Source: Alistipes sp. (GTDB taxonomy: Bacteria; Bacteroidota; Bacteroidia; Bacteroidales; Rikenellaceae). From it: DNA of 37,065 bases. The notes under the pieces are model-generated. The model ran no database searches. It saw nothing but the letters and a program-made list of their open reading frames with translations, and was not told the DNA's origin. The position numbers and the translations under genes were made by a program. The stretch is from positions 1-37,065 of the forward strand of contig JAFLRT010000011.1 in the NCBI GenBank assembly GCA_022511295.1, in the 5' to 3' direction. Shown here piece by piece: positions 14,980-23,171 of the stretch; positions within the stretch are counted from its first letter, which is position 1; every line of letters starts with the position of its first letter.

Positions 14980-17225
14980 CGCTTGGTTGTTTTTTCGTCT
15001 TTGTGCTGAAGGAAGTAACGCTGCGACTTGACGAGGTTGCGCGAGTGCAGCACCATAGTCTTGGTCTCGTTGAGGATTGTTATATAGAGTATGCTGGCCT
15101 TTGTCGATGACTCCTTGTGTTTTATGCGCAGCAGTTGGTTGGTCATCGCCTCGGATATCTTCTCAAAGAGTTCGTCGCGCATCGCAACGATGAAATCCAC
15201 CTCCGAGAAGTCATTCTTCTGCAATGTCTTGTTCACTTTCGAGAAGATTACCTCCACATCGTCGTTGATTTGCATAAGGTCTTCGATTTGCTCGCGCGTC
15301 ATACCCTCGTGGTTGTTGTCTATATGTTCGAAGCAGGGACGGGTTATATGCACGAGCGACTTGGTTATCTCGTTCATATAGTCTACCATCTGCGTATAGT
15401 AGTATGCCGAGTTTATCTCTGAATCCTTGACGTTGTGCAGCACCGACAGCAGGTCATATTTTCTCTCGCGTGAGCGTTCGAACAGGTCTTGCGCCTGCTG
15501 CATCGTATCGCGCAGTCCCTTGCGGTTCTCCTTGAATACGGCAATCATGGTGCGGTCGTATATTTTGGTCGCTTCGCGCATAGTATCGTTCACCTCTGCG
15601 ATACTCTGCGCTACGAGGTCTTTGGCGCTTGCTGCAAGAGTTGAATTGTCGGCATTTTCACTCTCCTCAGCCGCCTTGCGGTTCTTTTTGATGTTGCTGC
15701 GAATAAGCATCCATCCGCACAGAACGGAAATGCCTATTATGGCAGCTTTGCCGCCGTACATCAATGCCAGACCCACTACAAAGGCTATCAGAAAGGCTCC
15801 GAAACCTGTTACGAACCATCCCGAAACCACTGTCAGTACACCCGATATGCGGTATACGGCGCTCTCACGCCCCCACGCCTTGTCTGCAAGCGACGAACCC
15901 ATCGAGACCATAAAGCAGACGTAAGTTGTCGAGAGCGGCAGTTTGAGCGAGGTGGCTATTGATATGAGTATGGCCGATGTGGTGAGGTTTACCGTTGCGC
16001 GAATAAGGTCGTATGCAGCACCCTCGCTGCGCTCCTCTTCAGGCAGCTTGACAAAGCGGCTTGCGATAAAACTCTTTACGAAGTTGGGTGTGATTCTCTC
16101 AAGTGCGGAGTTGATGTTTATGGCCATACGCACCAATCCTCGCGAGGCGGCTGTAGAGCCGTACTCACCGTCCTCCTCGCTCTGACTCGAGAGTGAAAGC
16201 TCCGTTTTGCTTACCGACAGGGCGCGTTTCGATGTCCACAGCGTGATAATCATTATGACGCCTGCTCCTAACAGCAGATAGAGTGTGTTGGCGCTTGTGG
16301 GGTCTTTCAGAAACGCCATATCTATCGAAGTGCTGCCGCTTTTAAGTGCCTCCATATAGGAGTCGTAACCCGCTACGGGTACACCTATAAAGTTCACGAG
16401 GTCGTTGCCTGCAAATGCGAGGGCGAGGGCGAATGTTCCGGCAAGAATGTTTATTTTCAGGATATTCACCTTGAAGAATTGCAGGAAGTAGAGCAGTGCG
16501 GTACAGCAGACCCATGTAATCAGCAGCGCGATAAACATATTGTTGTTTATGAACTCCATGAACTCCGATTCGGCTATGGCATTCACGCCTTTAAGACCCT
16601 TGAAGAGTGCGAAGTAGACTATCGCCGTGAATGATATTCCGCACCATATCGCACCCAGACGGCGAAATATGCGGTGATAGCGGAACGAGAATATGATGCG
16701 CGATATATACATCACGAACGAGCCGCAGGAGAAGGCGAGAATTACCGATAGCAGAATACCGGCGACGATGGCCAAGGCTCGCGTGGAGTTTATGTATCGT
16801 CCTATCTCGTTGAGTGAAATCGCCTCGTTGGAGGTTATGACTGCGATTGACACGGATAAAGCGGCCCCGAGAAGACAGAAGACAAGTGCGACGGTGGTGG
16901 ATGTAGGAAGTCCCAGCGTATTGTATATATCCAGCAGAATGATATTGGCGAGCATTACCGCCATATAGAGTATCATTATGTCGTGAAACGAGAACCTTGC
17001 CGGGTCGAAGACGCCGCTGCGTGCCACCTCCATCATACCGCTCGATGTTGCGGCGCCGACTATGATGCCGAGCGAGGCTATCGCCATTATAATCTTCAGC
17101 GGTGCGGCTTTGGAGGCTATTGCTGCGTTGAGAAAGTTTGCGGCGTCGTTCATCACACCGATAAATAACCCCGTAACGGCCAAAATAACCATTACGACGA
17201 GCATAAATGTATAGATATATTCCAT
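14976..17225 (-). CDS. PiT-family inorganic phosphate transporter with C-terminal PhoU-like domain
   Basis: A 749-residue phosphate (or phosphate/sulfate) transporter of the PHO4/PiT family. The two inverted PHO4 halves show the paired signatures GVMNDAANFLNAAIASKAAP near residue 22 and FAGNDLVNFIGVPVAG near residue 275, with many membrane segments between and after. From about residue 515 the protein is soluble, Glu/Lys-rich and helical and resembles the PhoU/DUF47 family, a fusion often seen in Bacteroidetes. The ATG at 17225 is used because the promoter at 17262-17291 lies inside the longer open frame that reaches 17300. The stop overlaps the next gene's ATG by 4 bases (ATGA), indicating coupled translation. 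Confidence 0.9.
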   Translation of the reverse strand: MEYIYTFMLVVMVILAVTGLFIGVMNDAANFLNAAIASKAAPLKIIMAIASLGIIVGAATSSGMMEVARSGVFDPARFSFHDIMILYMAVMLANIILLDIYNTLGLPTSTTVALVFCLLGAALSVSIAVITSNEAISLNEIGRYINSTRALAIVAGILLSVILAFSCGSFVMYISRIIFSFRYHRIFRRLGAIWCGISFTAIVYFALFKGLKGVNAIAESEFMEFINNNMFIALLITWVCCTALLYFLQFFKVNILKINILAGTFALALAFAGNDLVNFIGVPVAGYDSYMEALKSGSTSIDMAFLKDPTSANTLYLLLGAGVIMIITLWTSKRALSVSKTELSLSSQSEEDGEYGSTAASRGLVRMAININSALERITPNFVKSFIASRFVKLPEEERSEGAAYDLIRATVNLTTSAILISIATSLKLPLSTTYVCFMVSMGSSLADKAWGRESAVYRISGVLTVVSGWFVTGFGAFLIAFVVGLALMYGGKAAIIGISVLCGWMLIRSNIKKNRKAAEESENADNSTLAASAKDLVAQSIAEVNDTMREATKIYDRTMIAVFKENRKGLRDTMQQAQDLFERSRERKYDLLSVLHNVKDSEINSAYYYTQMVDYMNEITKSLVHITRPCFEHIDNNHEGMTREQIEDLMQINDDVEVIFSKVNKTLQKNDFSEVDFIVAMRDELFEKISEAMTNQLLRIKHKESSTKASILYITILNETKTMVLHSRNLVKSQRYFLQHKDEKTTKR

Positions 17226-17261
17226 AAAGGTTTCTATGCGTGCTGTCGCACTGTTCGCCCG

Positions 17262-17291
17262 CAAAGATACCCAATATGCTGCAAGGTCAAT
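17262..17291 (-). promoter_or_regulatory. Promoter of the PiT-permease-peptidase operon
   Basis: On the minus strand, -7 TATCTTTG (17262-17269) is preceded by ATTG (17288-17291) at an 18-base spacing. The start site would fall about 30 bases before the ATG at 17225. Confidence 0.7.
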
Positions 17292-17371
17292 ATGCCGCAA
17301 GCCAAACTTAACGTAAAATTAACATTGATGCGTAAGATTTCGCTATCGGGGTGTCCTTTTGCGGCAGGGGA

Positions 17372-17402
17372 TTTGCACGTGTGCGGCATACTGCGGTCTT
17401 TG
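17372..17402 (+). promoter_or_regulatory. Possible promoter of the manganese catalase gene
   Basis: TTTG at 17372-17375 and GGTCTTTG at 17395-17402, spaced 19 bases, fit the Bacteroidetes geometry except that the TA of the -7 box is GG. It lies about 75 bases before the ATG. Confidence 0.35.
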
Positions 17403-17476
17403 CGGCGTATCGGCGGGGCGACGCCTATGTAACGAACGGTGCGGAGTGCGGCAGCAATATTAAAAAACGCAAGTAT

Positions 17477-18454
17477 ATGTTTTATCACTCTAAAGAACTC
17501 CATTTCAAGGCTCGCGTATCGAAGCCTGATGCGCGTTTTGCCTCTCTTATGCTCGAGCAGTTCGGCGGCGGCAACGGCGAACTTTCAGCGTCGATGCAGT
17601 ACTTCGTGCAGGCATTCGCCTGCCACAACCCCTATCCCGACAAGTACGATATGCTTATGGATATCGCTGCCGAGGAGTTGGGACACCTCGAGATTGTAGG
17701 TGCAACGATACAGATGCTGCTCGCGGGCGTCAATGGCAATATGAAGGATGCCGTCGAGAAAAACGATGTCTTCGGCGAGAAGTTTTCAAAGGATGACTTC
17801 ATCCATTCAGCCTTTTCGGTGAATCCGCAGTTCGGCACTATCTCTGCCGGCGGTCCTATGTTGGTGAACAGTGCCGGTGCGCCCTGGCAGGCGACATATA
17901 TCAATGCCAACGGCGACCTGACGGTGGATTTGCGCTCGAATCTCGCCTCGGAGTCGCGGGCGAAGATAGTCTACGAGTATCTTATGCAATTTACGGATGA
18001 CAAATATGTCCTTGAGACACTTAACTATCTTATGACACGCGAGGTGGCACACTACCAGCAGTTCGAGGCCGCACTCGAAACCATAAAACCCAATTTCCCT
18101 CCCGGTGTCCTCCAGTCCGACCCGCGTTACGGCAACCTCTATTCCAACCACTCTGCGGGTGGCAGCGAAGGCGGCCCCTGGAGCGAGGGTATAAGCCCCG
18201 AATTCGGCGAAGAGTGGCGTTATGTGGAGCATCCGCGCGCACAGGTTCTTGAGACAGACGGTCTCACCAAACTCGATATCGAAGGCTCTGACCGCACGCT
18301 CGCCTCCGTGCGAGCCGCCGACCGCAAACTCTCCAAGGAACGCAGCACCGAGATAAGACGCTCTGTCAAGGATGGCGTGCAGCAGTGGTGCAGTTACGAC
18401 GCTTCGGAGCGTGAGCAGGAACAGACGCGACGCGAGCCTGTTGAGCAGCACTGA
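17477..18454 (+). CDS. Manganese catalase
   Basis: A 325-residue non-haem, di-manganese catalase that breaks down hydrogen peroxide. The four-helix ferritin-like core carries metal ligands consistent with the family: E35 in GGGNGELSASMQYF, E67 and H70 in DIAAEELGHLE, and E189 and H192 in MTREVAHYQQFE. The mid-region GTISAGGPMLVNSAGAPWQATYI is also diagnostic. The frame is open upstream to 17351, but the family start FYHSKELHFKARV corresponds to the ATG at 17477. The C-terminus after about residue 265 is charged and variable. It is a single-gene unit ending in a clear terminator, consistent with oxidative-stress defence in an anaerobe. Confidence 0.93.
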   Translation: MFYHSKELHFKARVSKPDARFASLMLEQFGGGNGELSASMQYFVQAFACHNPYPDKYDMLMDIAAEELGHLEIVGATIQMLLAGVNGNMKDAVEKNDVFGEKFSKDDFIHSAFSVNPQFGTISAGGPMLVNSAGAPWQATYINANGDLTVDLRSNLASESRAKIVYEYLMQFTDDKYVLETLNYLMTREVAHYQQFEAALETIKPNFPPGVLQSDPRYGNLYSNHSAGGSEGGPWSEGISPEFGEEWRYVEHPRAQVLETDGLTKLDIEGSDRTLASVRAADRKLSKERSTEIRRSVKDGVQQWCSYDASEREQEQTRREPVEQH

Positions 18455-18499
18455 TGGAACCCGATGGAGCAACACGGACTGCAAGACAATAAATAAAAC

Positions 18500-18536
18500 A
18501 GATGTGGCAGAGCCAAACTCTGCCACATCTTGTTAT
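18500..18536 (+). terminator. Terminator of the manganese catalase gene
   Basis: A 13-bp perfect stem (18500-18512 with 18518-18530), loop CCAAA, followed by TGTTATTT. It starts 46 bases after the catalase stop. Confidence 0.9.
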
Positions 18537-18562
18537 TTAACGTAATTGTTATTTAACGTAAT
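18532..18562. repeat. 16-base tandem duplication after the catalase terminator
   Basis: GTTATTTAACGTAAT occurs at 18532-18546 and 18548-18562 (period 16). It lies between the catalase terminator and the stop codon (18568-18570) of the decayed minus-strand gene. Confidence 0.9.
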
Positions 18563-18567
18563 CGCTG

Positions 18568-18782
18568 TTACCTGCCGCTGCGCCTCTTGTATTCGGCGTG
18601 GTAATCTATTTTGAAGGCGGCCTCCTGCTGCTCATATTTCGCCATGCTGGCCGAACTCATCCATGTAATATAACCTCCGGTAAGACCTGCATCATAGAGT
18701 GCGCGTATCTCTTTTTACACATTCTCGGCATTGTAGGCAATGCCGTTGCGAGAACTGCAATACGGAGAATATAACGTTTCAT
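18568..18782 (-). pseudogene. Remnant of an exported hydrolase (signal peptide plus C-terminal fragment)
   Basis: The minus strand keeps a perfect -7 box, then an ATG at 18782 followed by a signal-peptide-like start (MKRYILRIAVLATALPT). That frame then loses sense. In another frame, 18570 back to about 18720 encodes a coherent C-terminus: KEIRALYDAGLTGGYITWM, then SSASMAKYEQQEAAFKIDYH, ending YKRRSGR and TAA. An in-frame TAA at 18715-18717 interrupts that frame just upstream. The fragment resembles the end of a TIM-barrel glycoside hydrolase-like protein (DUF4015 type), but this is from memory and uncertain. The simplest reading is a gene whose middle was deleted, joining its two ends out of frame. 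Confidence 0.55.
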
Positions 18783-18806
18783 ACTTCTCGAACCTTGTCA
18801 ATGGCA

Positions 18807-18814
18807 CAAAAATA
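18807..18814 (-). promoter_or_regulatory. -7 promoter element (TATTTTTG) of the decayed gene
   Basis: A perfect TAnnTTTG on the minus strand, about 25 bases before the remnant's ATG at 18782. It indicates that the 5' end of the lost gene is preserved. Confidence 0.5.
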
Positions 18815-18888
18815 CCATTTTCCGGACGAAAAATACTACTTATACATAAAAATATATCATTGTTGCAACCAAACGGAATATCGCACTG

Positions 18889-19905
18889 TCAGAGTTGCCC
18901 TGTCTGTCCGAAATAGCGCCTCATGACATTCAACGAGATAATCCGTTCAAGGCGTTTGTTTCGGAATTGTGCGACAAATTCGTGAGCATGCTTCAGAATC
19001 ATCTCGGCCTCGTGCGGATGCTCCGTATAGTAGCGAATCTTCTCCTCGAGGTCGGAGAAGTCGTCGGCTACCTCCACATAGTGGAAGCCGGGTATGAGCC
19101 GTCCCTCCATAAACCACGTCTCGTATTTCGGGCGCGGCATTATAGCGAGTGAGTTCGATGACATTATCCATTTCAGATTGCTTGCCACATCGTTGCCTTC
19201 GAGGGCGACTATGAATTTGTATTGCAGATGCTCTTTGATGGGTATGGGCTTGCGGCGCCACTCAGCCGGCAGTCCGAGTCTGTCTGCGACCACCTCGGGT
19301 GTCGTATCGCCTGCATCGCAGACGGATGAACCGAACCAGCGCTGCATAAACCTTATGCGATTCTCCTTGTTGCGCACATCGCCGCGAAAGATAGCCATAT
19401 CACGCTTTTCGGTAAAGGGGATGCTGTCATTAAGGAAGATGAAATGCCGTACCTTGTTGAGTTTAAGCAGTACCGAAAAGGCGTTGTCGCCATCTATGGG
19501 CCGGCTTTTGACTATTGCCGGCAACTCGGGAACGTGCGTTATGTCACCGAACAGATAGTTCCAGCGCAGACTCTTCGGGAAGCAGCGTGTATACTCATAA
19601 CTGTCGAAGAAGTAGACACTTGCATATCTGCGCCCTGTGCCTCCTGCGGGTTTGCGCTCCTTGAGCGACTGCTGACCGAGCGACGGGAGGCTCTCCGGAA
19701 GCGATGCGGTGAACGGTTTGCAGTAATACGATGTACGCTCCTCGATAATTTGCCGCTCCTCGTCCGTGATATTGCCTCTTTTTGTAAAGAGATGGACATA
19801 GAGTGCGTCCGGCAGCAGATAGAGCAGATAGTTGCGCAGATAGTAGAACAGTTTGCTGTTCTTGCCGCTGCACAGTTTGTAGGCTGGGTTTATCTTTTCG
19901 GCCAT
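18889..19905 (-). CDS. Glycosyltransferase family 90 (CAP10-like) protein
   Basis: A 338-residue glycosyltransferase of the CAP10/GT90 (LPS-modifying, lipopolysaccharide core-type) family. Seen: AIFRGDVRNKENRIRFMQRW near residue 170, the family signature KEHLQYKFIVALEGNDVASNLKWIMSSNSLAIMPRP, and ETWFMEGRLIPGFHYVEVADDFSDLEEKI. These regions bind the sugar nucleotide, usually UDP-xylose or UDP-glucose in known members; the donor here is unknown. It probably modifies LPS or another surface glycan. It lies 39 bases downstream of the ZIP transporter on the same strand, with no promoter visible between, so both are likely cotranscribed without an obvious functional link. Confidence 0.88.
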   Translation of the reverse strand: MAEKINPAYKLCSGKNSKLFYYLRNYLLYLLPDALYVHLFTKRGNITDEERQIIEERTSYYCKPFTASLPESLPSLGQQSLKERKPAGGTGRRYASVYFFDSYEYTRCFPKSLRWNYLFGDITHVPELPAIVKSRPIDGDNAFSVLLKLNKVRHFIFLNDSIPFTEKRDMAIFRGDVRNKENRIRFMQRWFGSSVCDAGDTTPEVVADRLGLPAEWRRKPIPIKEHLQYKFIVALEGNDVASNLKWIMSSNSLAIMPRPKYETWFMEGRLIPGFHYVEVADDFSDLEEKIRYYTEHPHEAEMILKHAHEFVAQFRNKRLERIISLNVMRRYFGQTGQL

Positions 19906-19944
19906 TTCGGTTCGGGTTATTGTTGCGTATTATTATTCCGGTTA

Positions 19945-20727
19945 TTATCCTAACGCCACGTCGAGTATCATCATCAGGACGAATCCTGCGGCGGCACCTA
20001 TGGTGGCCGTGTTGGAGTGTTCGCCCTGCTGCGCTTCGGGTATAAGTTCCTCTATTACGACATAGAGCATGGCTCCGGCGGCGAATGCAAGCAGCCAGGG
20101 CAGTGCAGGCAGCATGGTGTCTATAAGCAGTATCGTTATTATACCCGCTATCGGTTCCACTATGCCCGACAGCACGCCGTAGAGGAATGAACGACCCTTG
20201 CCGCCTCCGTCGCTCATCATAGGCATAGAGACAATGGCGCCTTCGGGTATATTCTGTATTGCTATGCCAAGCGAGAGAGCCATTGCTCCTGCTGCCGTTA
20301 TGCCGCTGCCATGCGAGAGGGCGCCTGCAATCACCACGCCTACAGCCATACCTTCCGGTATGTTGTGGAGCGTTACGGCCAAAACAAGTTTGGTCGTGCG
20401 TCTCAACTTGGCATTGAAGCCTTCGGCTTTGTCGGCGTTCACGTGCAGGTGGGGAATAATGGTATCGAGCAGCAGCAGGAATGCCGTTCCGAGTATAAAG
20501 CCGCCGGCCGCCGGCAGCCATGAGGGCAGGCTTGACTCGCGGGACATATCTATCGCCGGTAGCAAGAGCGACCAGACGGCAGCAGCCATCATCACACCCG
20601 AAGCGAAGCCGAGCAGCACCTTTTGCAACCGCTGCGGTATATCGTGCCGCAACAGAAAGACGGCAGCAGCACCTATGGTCGTGCCTGCAAACGGAATAAG
20701 CAGTCCTGTAAGAATAGTTGTCGTCAT
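19945..20727 (-). CDS. ZIP-family metal transporter (GufA/ZupT-like)
   Basis: A 260-residue metal-ion importer of the ZIP family, probably for zinc, iron or manganese. Eight hydrophobic segments are visible. The metal-site helices carry HNIPEGMAVG and QNIPEGAIVS; the Gln in place of His in the second is typical of the GufA subgroup. A short acidic/His loop (LDTIIPHLHVNADK) lies near residue 100. The start at 20727 is preferred over the longer open frame to 20805 because the minus-strand promoter at 20747-20777 lies in that extension. It is divergent from the alkyltransferase gene, with overlapping promoter regions, and upstream of the GT90 gene. Confidence 0.88.
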   Translation of the reverse strand: MTTTILTGLLIPFAGTTIGAAAVFLLRHDIPQRLQKVLLGFASGVMMAAAVWSLLLPAIDMSRESSLPSWLPAAGGFILGTAFLLLLDTIIPHLHVNADKAEGFNAKLRRTTKLVLAVTLHNIPEGMAVGVVIAGALSHGSGITAAGAMALSLGIAIQNIPEGAIVSMPMMSDGGGKGRSFLYGVLSGIVEPIAGIITILLIDTMLPALPWLLAFAAGAMLYVVIEELIPEAQQGEHSNTATIGAAAGFVLMMILDVALG

Positions 20728-20746
20728 CTCGGTATTAATTGAGTGC

Positions 20747-20777
20747 GAAAGATAAAATATCTTTGCAAAATTTGCAA
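20747..20777 (-). promoter_or_regulatory. Promoter of the ZIP-GT90 pair
   Basis: Minus-strand -7 TATCTTTC (20747-20754, last base off consensus) with TTG (20775-20777) 20 bases upstream. It sits 20 bases before the ATG at 20727. Confidence 0.5.
20758..20765 (+). promoter_or_regulatory. -7 promoter element (TATCTTTG) of the alkyltransferase gene
   Basis: A perfect TAnnTTTG on the plus strand, about 80 bases before the ATG at 20846. It lies inside the minus-strand ZIP promoter, between its -7 and -33 elements. Confidence 0.6.
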
Positions 20778-20845
20778 TCGTCGAGCCGAAAAAGTAAATT
20801 TGCATTGAGCCGGAGTGTCGGAACTGTTTTTTTATCTGTTTGTGT

Positions 20846-21367
20846 ATGGAGATTATAGAGAGCGGCGATGCCTGTGCCGTATGTAATATAGAGTACGGGT
20901 TTTTCCCGACGCCTTGCGGTGAGATGGTTGCTGCTTTTGATGCTTGCGGTCTCTGCTTTGCGGGTTTTGTTGCGAAGTACGGCAGAGAGGCTGTTTTGGA
21001 TGACCTTTCACGCCGTTTTCCATGCGCGCACCTTGTCTGTAACGACTCTTTGAGGTGTGATATCTTCGCCTACGACGGGCCGCTGCATCTTGTCGGCACC
21101 CCTTTCCGTCATCGTGTTTGGCGGGCGCTTATGGAGATTGGGGCCGGTGAGACCGTATCTTATTCACAATTAGCGCGTATGGCGGGTATGCCTCGCGCGG
21201 TGCGTGCCGTCGCCTCGGCTGTGGGAGCCAATCCTGTCAGCGTGATTATCCCGTGCCACCGTGTTGTGCGCAGCGACGGCTCTGTGGGCGAGTATCATTG
21301 GGGTGTATCCGCCAAACGGCAACTGTTGGAGTATGAAGGCGCTCTTCGCCGCCGACTGCGGAGGTAA
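20846..21367 (+). CDS. ogt: Methylated-DNA-[protein]-cysteine S-methyltransferase
   Basis: A 173-residue O6-alkylguanine-DNA alkyltransferase, which repairs O6-methylguanine by suicide transfer to a cysteine. Seen: the DNA-binding helix-turn-helix with TVSYSQLARMAGMPRAVRAVASAVGANP, and the active site VIIPCHRVVRSDGSVG with the acceptor C137. The N-terminal half is a poorly conserved fold as in Ogt/AdaB, and unusually rich in cysteine. The frame extends 2 codons upstream to a TTG, but the ATG at 20846 is the natural start. No Ada regulatory domain is fused. Confidence 0.94.
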   Translation: MEIIESGDACAVCNIEYGFFPTPCGEMVAAFDACGLCFAGFVAKYGREAVLDDLSRRFPCAHLVCNDSLRCDIFAYDGPLHLVGTPFRHRVWRALMEIGAGETVSYSQLARMAGMPRAVRAVASAVGANPVSVIIPCHRVVRSDGSVGEYHWGVSAKRQLLEYEGALRRRLRR

Positions 21368-21468
21368 GCATAGCGCGCCTTAAAAGGTTTTTTCGTTGCT
21401 CTCGCTTAATCGCAACGTCCGCGTTGGGAGACTGCGGCGCGCACATCGCTTCACAATGCTTTTTATGC

Positions 21469-21512
21469 TATTAAATATGCTCCGTGTCGTTATTAAATAT
21501 ACTCTGTATCGG
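21469..21512. repeat. 22-base tandem duplication of the RluA gene 3' end
   Basis: 21469-21490 and 21491-21512 match at 18 of 22 positions. On the minus strand the coding copy specifies Asp-Thr-Glu-Tyr-Ile and TAA; the extra copy reads Asp-Thr-Glu-His-Ile and TAA. The second set lies after the true stop and is not translated. Confidence 0.85.
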
Positions 21513-23136
21513 GGCAGTGCGATTCGAATGAGACTCTTTTGCCGGTACCCGGATGTGTGAACTCTATGCGGCAACTGTGAAGAGCAATCCTTGCGGCAGG
21601 TTCCGCACCGTAGAGCGTATCGCCGACGATAGGAAATCCGAGACCCTCTGCTGCGGCGCAGTGTACGCGTAACTGATGTGTGCGGCCTGTTACCGGCTCG
21701 AGTTCTACGGCAGTACGACCGCCGCGACGCATCGTTACCCGATACCTCGTCAGCGACGGTTTGCCGTGCAGCGGGTCTGCCATCTGACGCGGACGGTCGA
21801 GCGGGTCAGGTCTGAGCGGAATATCTATTACTCCCTCGTCGGAAACGATATCGCCATCCACTATGGCTGTATAGCGTTTTGATACCGTGCGGCGCGAGAA
21901 CTGTTCCTGCAAAGAACGATATGTATCGCTGTCAAGGGCTATGAGCATAACCCCCGAAACACCCATATCCAACCTGTGTACTACCCGAGGAGCCTCGCTC
22001 CTTGCAAATCTCTCGCAGGCCCACTCCTCGACCGATGCAGCACCCGTAAGCCCCGGCACCGATAGCATCCCTGCCGGTTTGTCAACCACCGCAAGCCGAT
22101 TGTCTTCATATATTATGCGCGGCTCTTTATGTGGTGCTTCAGGCTGCCTCTCTATGGGTGTTGCGCGCAGCATATAGTCGAGCAGTGGTTTGCATTTGCC
22201 TCGGCAGGCAGGGTAGTAGGCGCCATGCCTGCGCACCTCGCCCGAGGGTGAGGCGCCGTACCAGAACTCGGCCACGCAGAGCGGTGTCAGCGAGTGGGTG
22301 AAGGCGTAGTGAAAGAGTTTTGGCGCAGCGCACTCGCCGGTACCTGCCGGCGGCAGGTGCTGCGGTGTAGGTGCGAAGATATCGAGCAGGGAACGTGGCT
22401 GCTGTCGTGCATCCACAACCCTGAAATGGTCAAAAAGCATTGTCTGCAACGCCTCGGAACGACTTTTACGCTCGTTTTTGAGAACCGCTATCTCATCCTC
22501 ATAGCGCGCCGACAACTGCCGTGCGGATTCGATTCGGGTCTGCCATGCGGCTTTCGCACGACGGTATTCGGCCTTGGCATGGCGGCTCTCGTCGTCGAGC
22601 TGCGCTGCAAGTCGGGGTGTCGCGCCGCCTGCACGCAGTGCATCGCGATGTACTTTGGCTATCTGCATCTCCTCGCGCATAGCGGCCAGTTCTTTTGCGG
22701 CCCTGTCGCGCAGTTGCTGTTCGCTGTCTATGGCTTTTTTGCGGTCGGGAGCGCAAAGCAACTCGTCAAGACGTGTGTTCAGCTCGGATATGAGCCTCTC
22801 CTCGCGTCGGAAGAATCCGTCGGGATGCAGCATATCGTATATCGGAGGTACGAAGTATGGCAGGTCGTTCGTCCCGCACAGATTACCCGAGAATGCAGAG
22901 AGAAAACCAATCTCCCCGTCGCTTCTGCGCACGACAAGCACTCCGAGCATCTTGCCAGCCTCCAGTTCACGGCTCCACTCCGGATGCAGAGCGATGTGCT
23001 GCATGGTCTCTGCTGCCGCAGCCTTGCACAACGGATGCGGAACATAGTCGAACGGGTCGTTGAGGCAGAGCGGAATATCGTATGACGAGATATCCGTGCA
23101 GAATAGGTGTACTTTGTCGTTTGCGCTTTCGTTCAT
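21493..23136 (-). CDS. RluA-family pseudouridine synthase with long N-terminal coiled-coil extension
   Basis: A 547-residue protein. The C-terminal part, from about residue 338, is an RNA pseudouridine synthase of the RluA family: IIYEDNRLAVVDKPAGMLSVPG, the catalytic RVVHRLDMGVSGVML with D390, KRYTAIVDG and GRTHQLRVHCA. The N-terminal part has no motif I recognise beyond a folded region (about residues 1-105) and a charged coiled coil (about 108-235). A short linker (about 255-335) with several Cys and aromatic residues precedes the catalytic domain. Ordinary RluA proteins are about 220-330 residues, so the extension is large; relatives in Bacteroidetes share it (recalled). The target RNA is unknown. 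It starts 35 bases after the small membrane protein on the same strand. Confidence 0.88.
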   Translation of the reverse strand: MNESANDKVHLFCTDISSYDIPLCLNDPFDYVPHPLCKAAAAETMQHIALHPEWSRELEAGKMLGVLVVRRSDGEIGFLSAFSGNLCGTNDLPYFVPPIYDMLHPDGFFRREERLISELNTRLDELLCAPDRKKAIDSEQQLRDRAAKELAAMREEMQIAKVHRDALRAGGATPRLAAQLDDESRHAKAEYRRAKAAWQTRIESARQLSARYEDEIAVLKNERKSRSEALQTMLFDHFRVVDARQQPRSLLDIFAPTPQHLPPAGTGECAAPKLFHYAFTHSLTPLCVAEFWYGASPSGEVRRHGAYYPACRGKCKPLLDYMLRATPIERQPEAPHKEPRIIYEDNRLAVVDKPAGMLSVPGLTGAASVEEWACERFARSEAPRVVHRLDMGVSGVMLIALDSDTYRSLQEQFSRRTVSKRYTAIVDGDIVSDEGVIDIPLRPDPLDRPRQMADPLHGKPSLTRYRVTMRRGGRTAVELEPVTGRTHQLRVHCAAAEGLGFPIVGDTLYGAEPAARIALHSCRIEFTHPGTGKRVSFESHCPDTEYI

Positions 23137-23171
23137 TGTTTAACGTCGGGTAGGTTTTCGGTGGACTGCTG

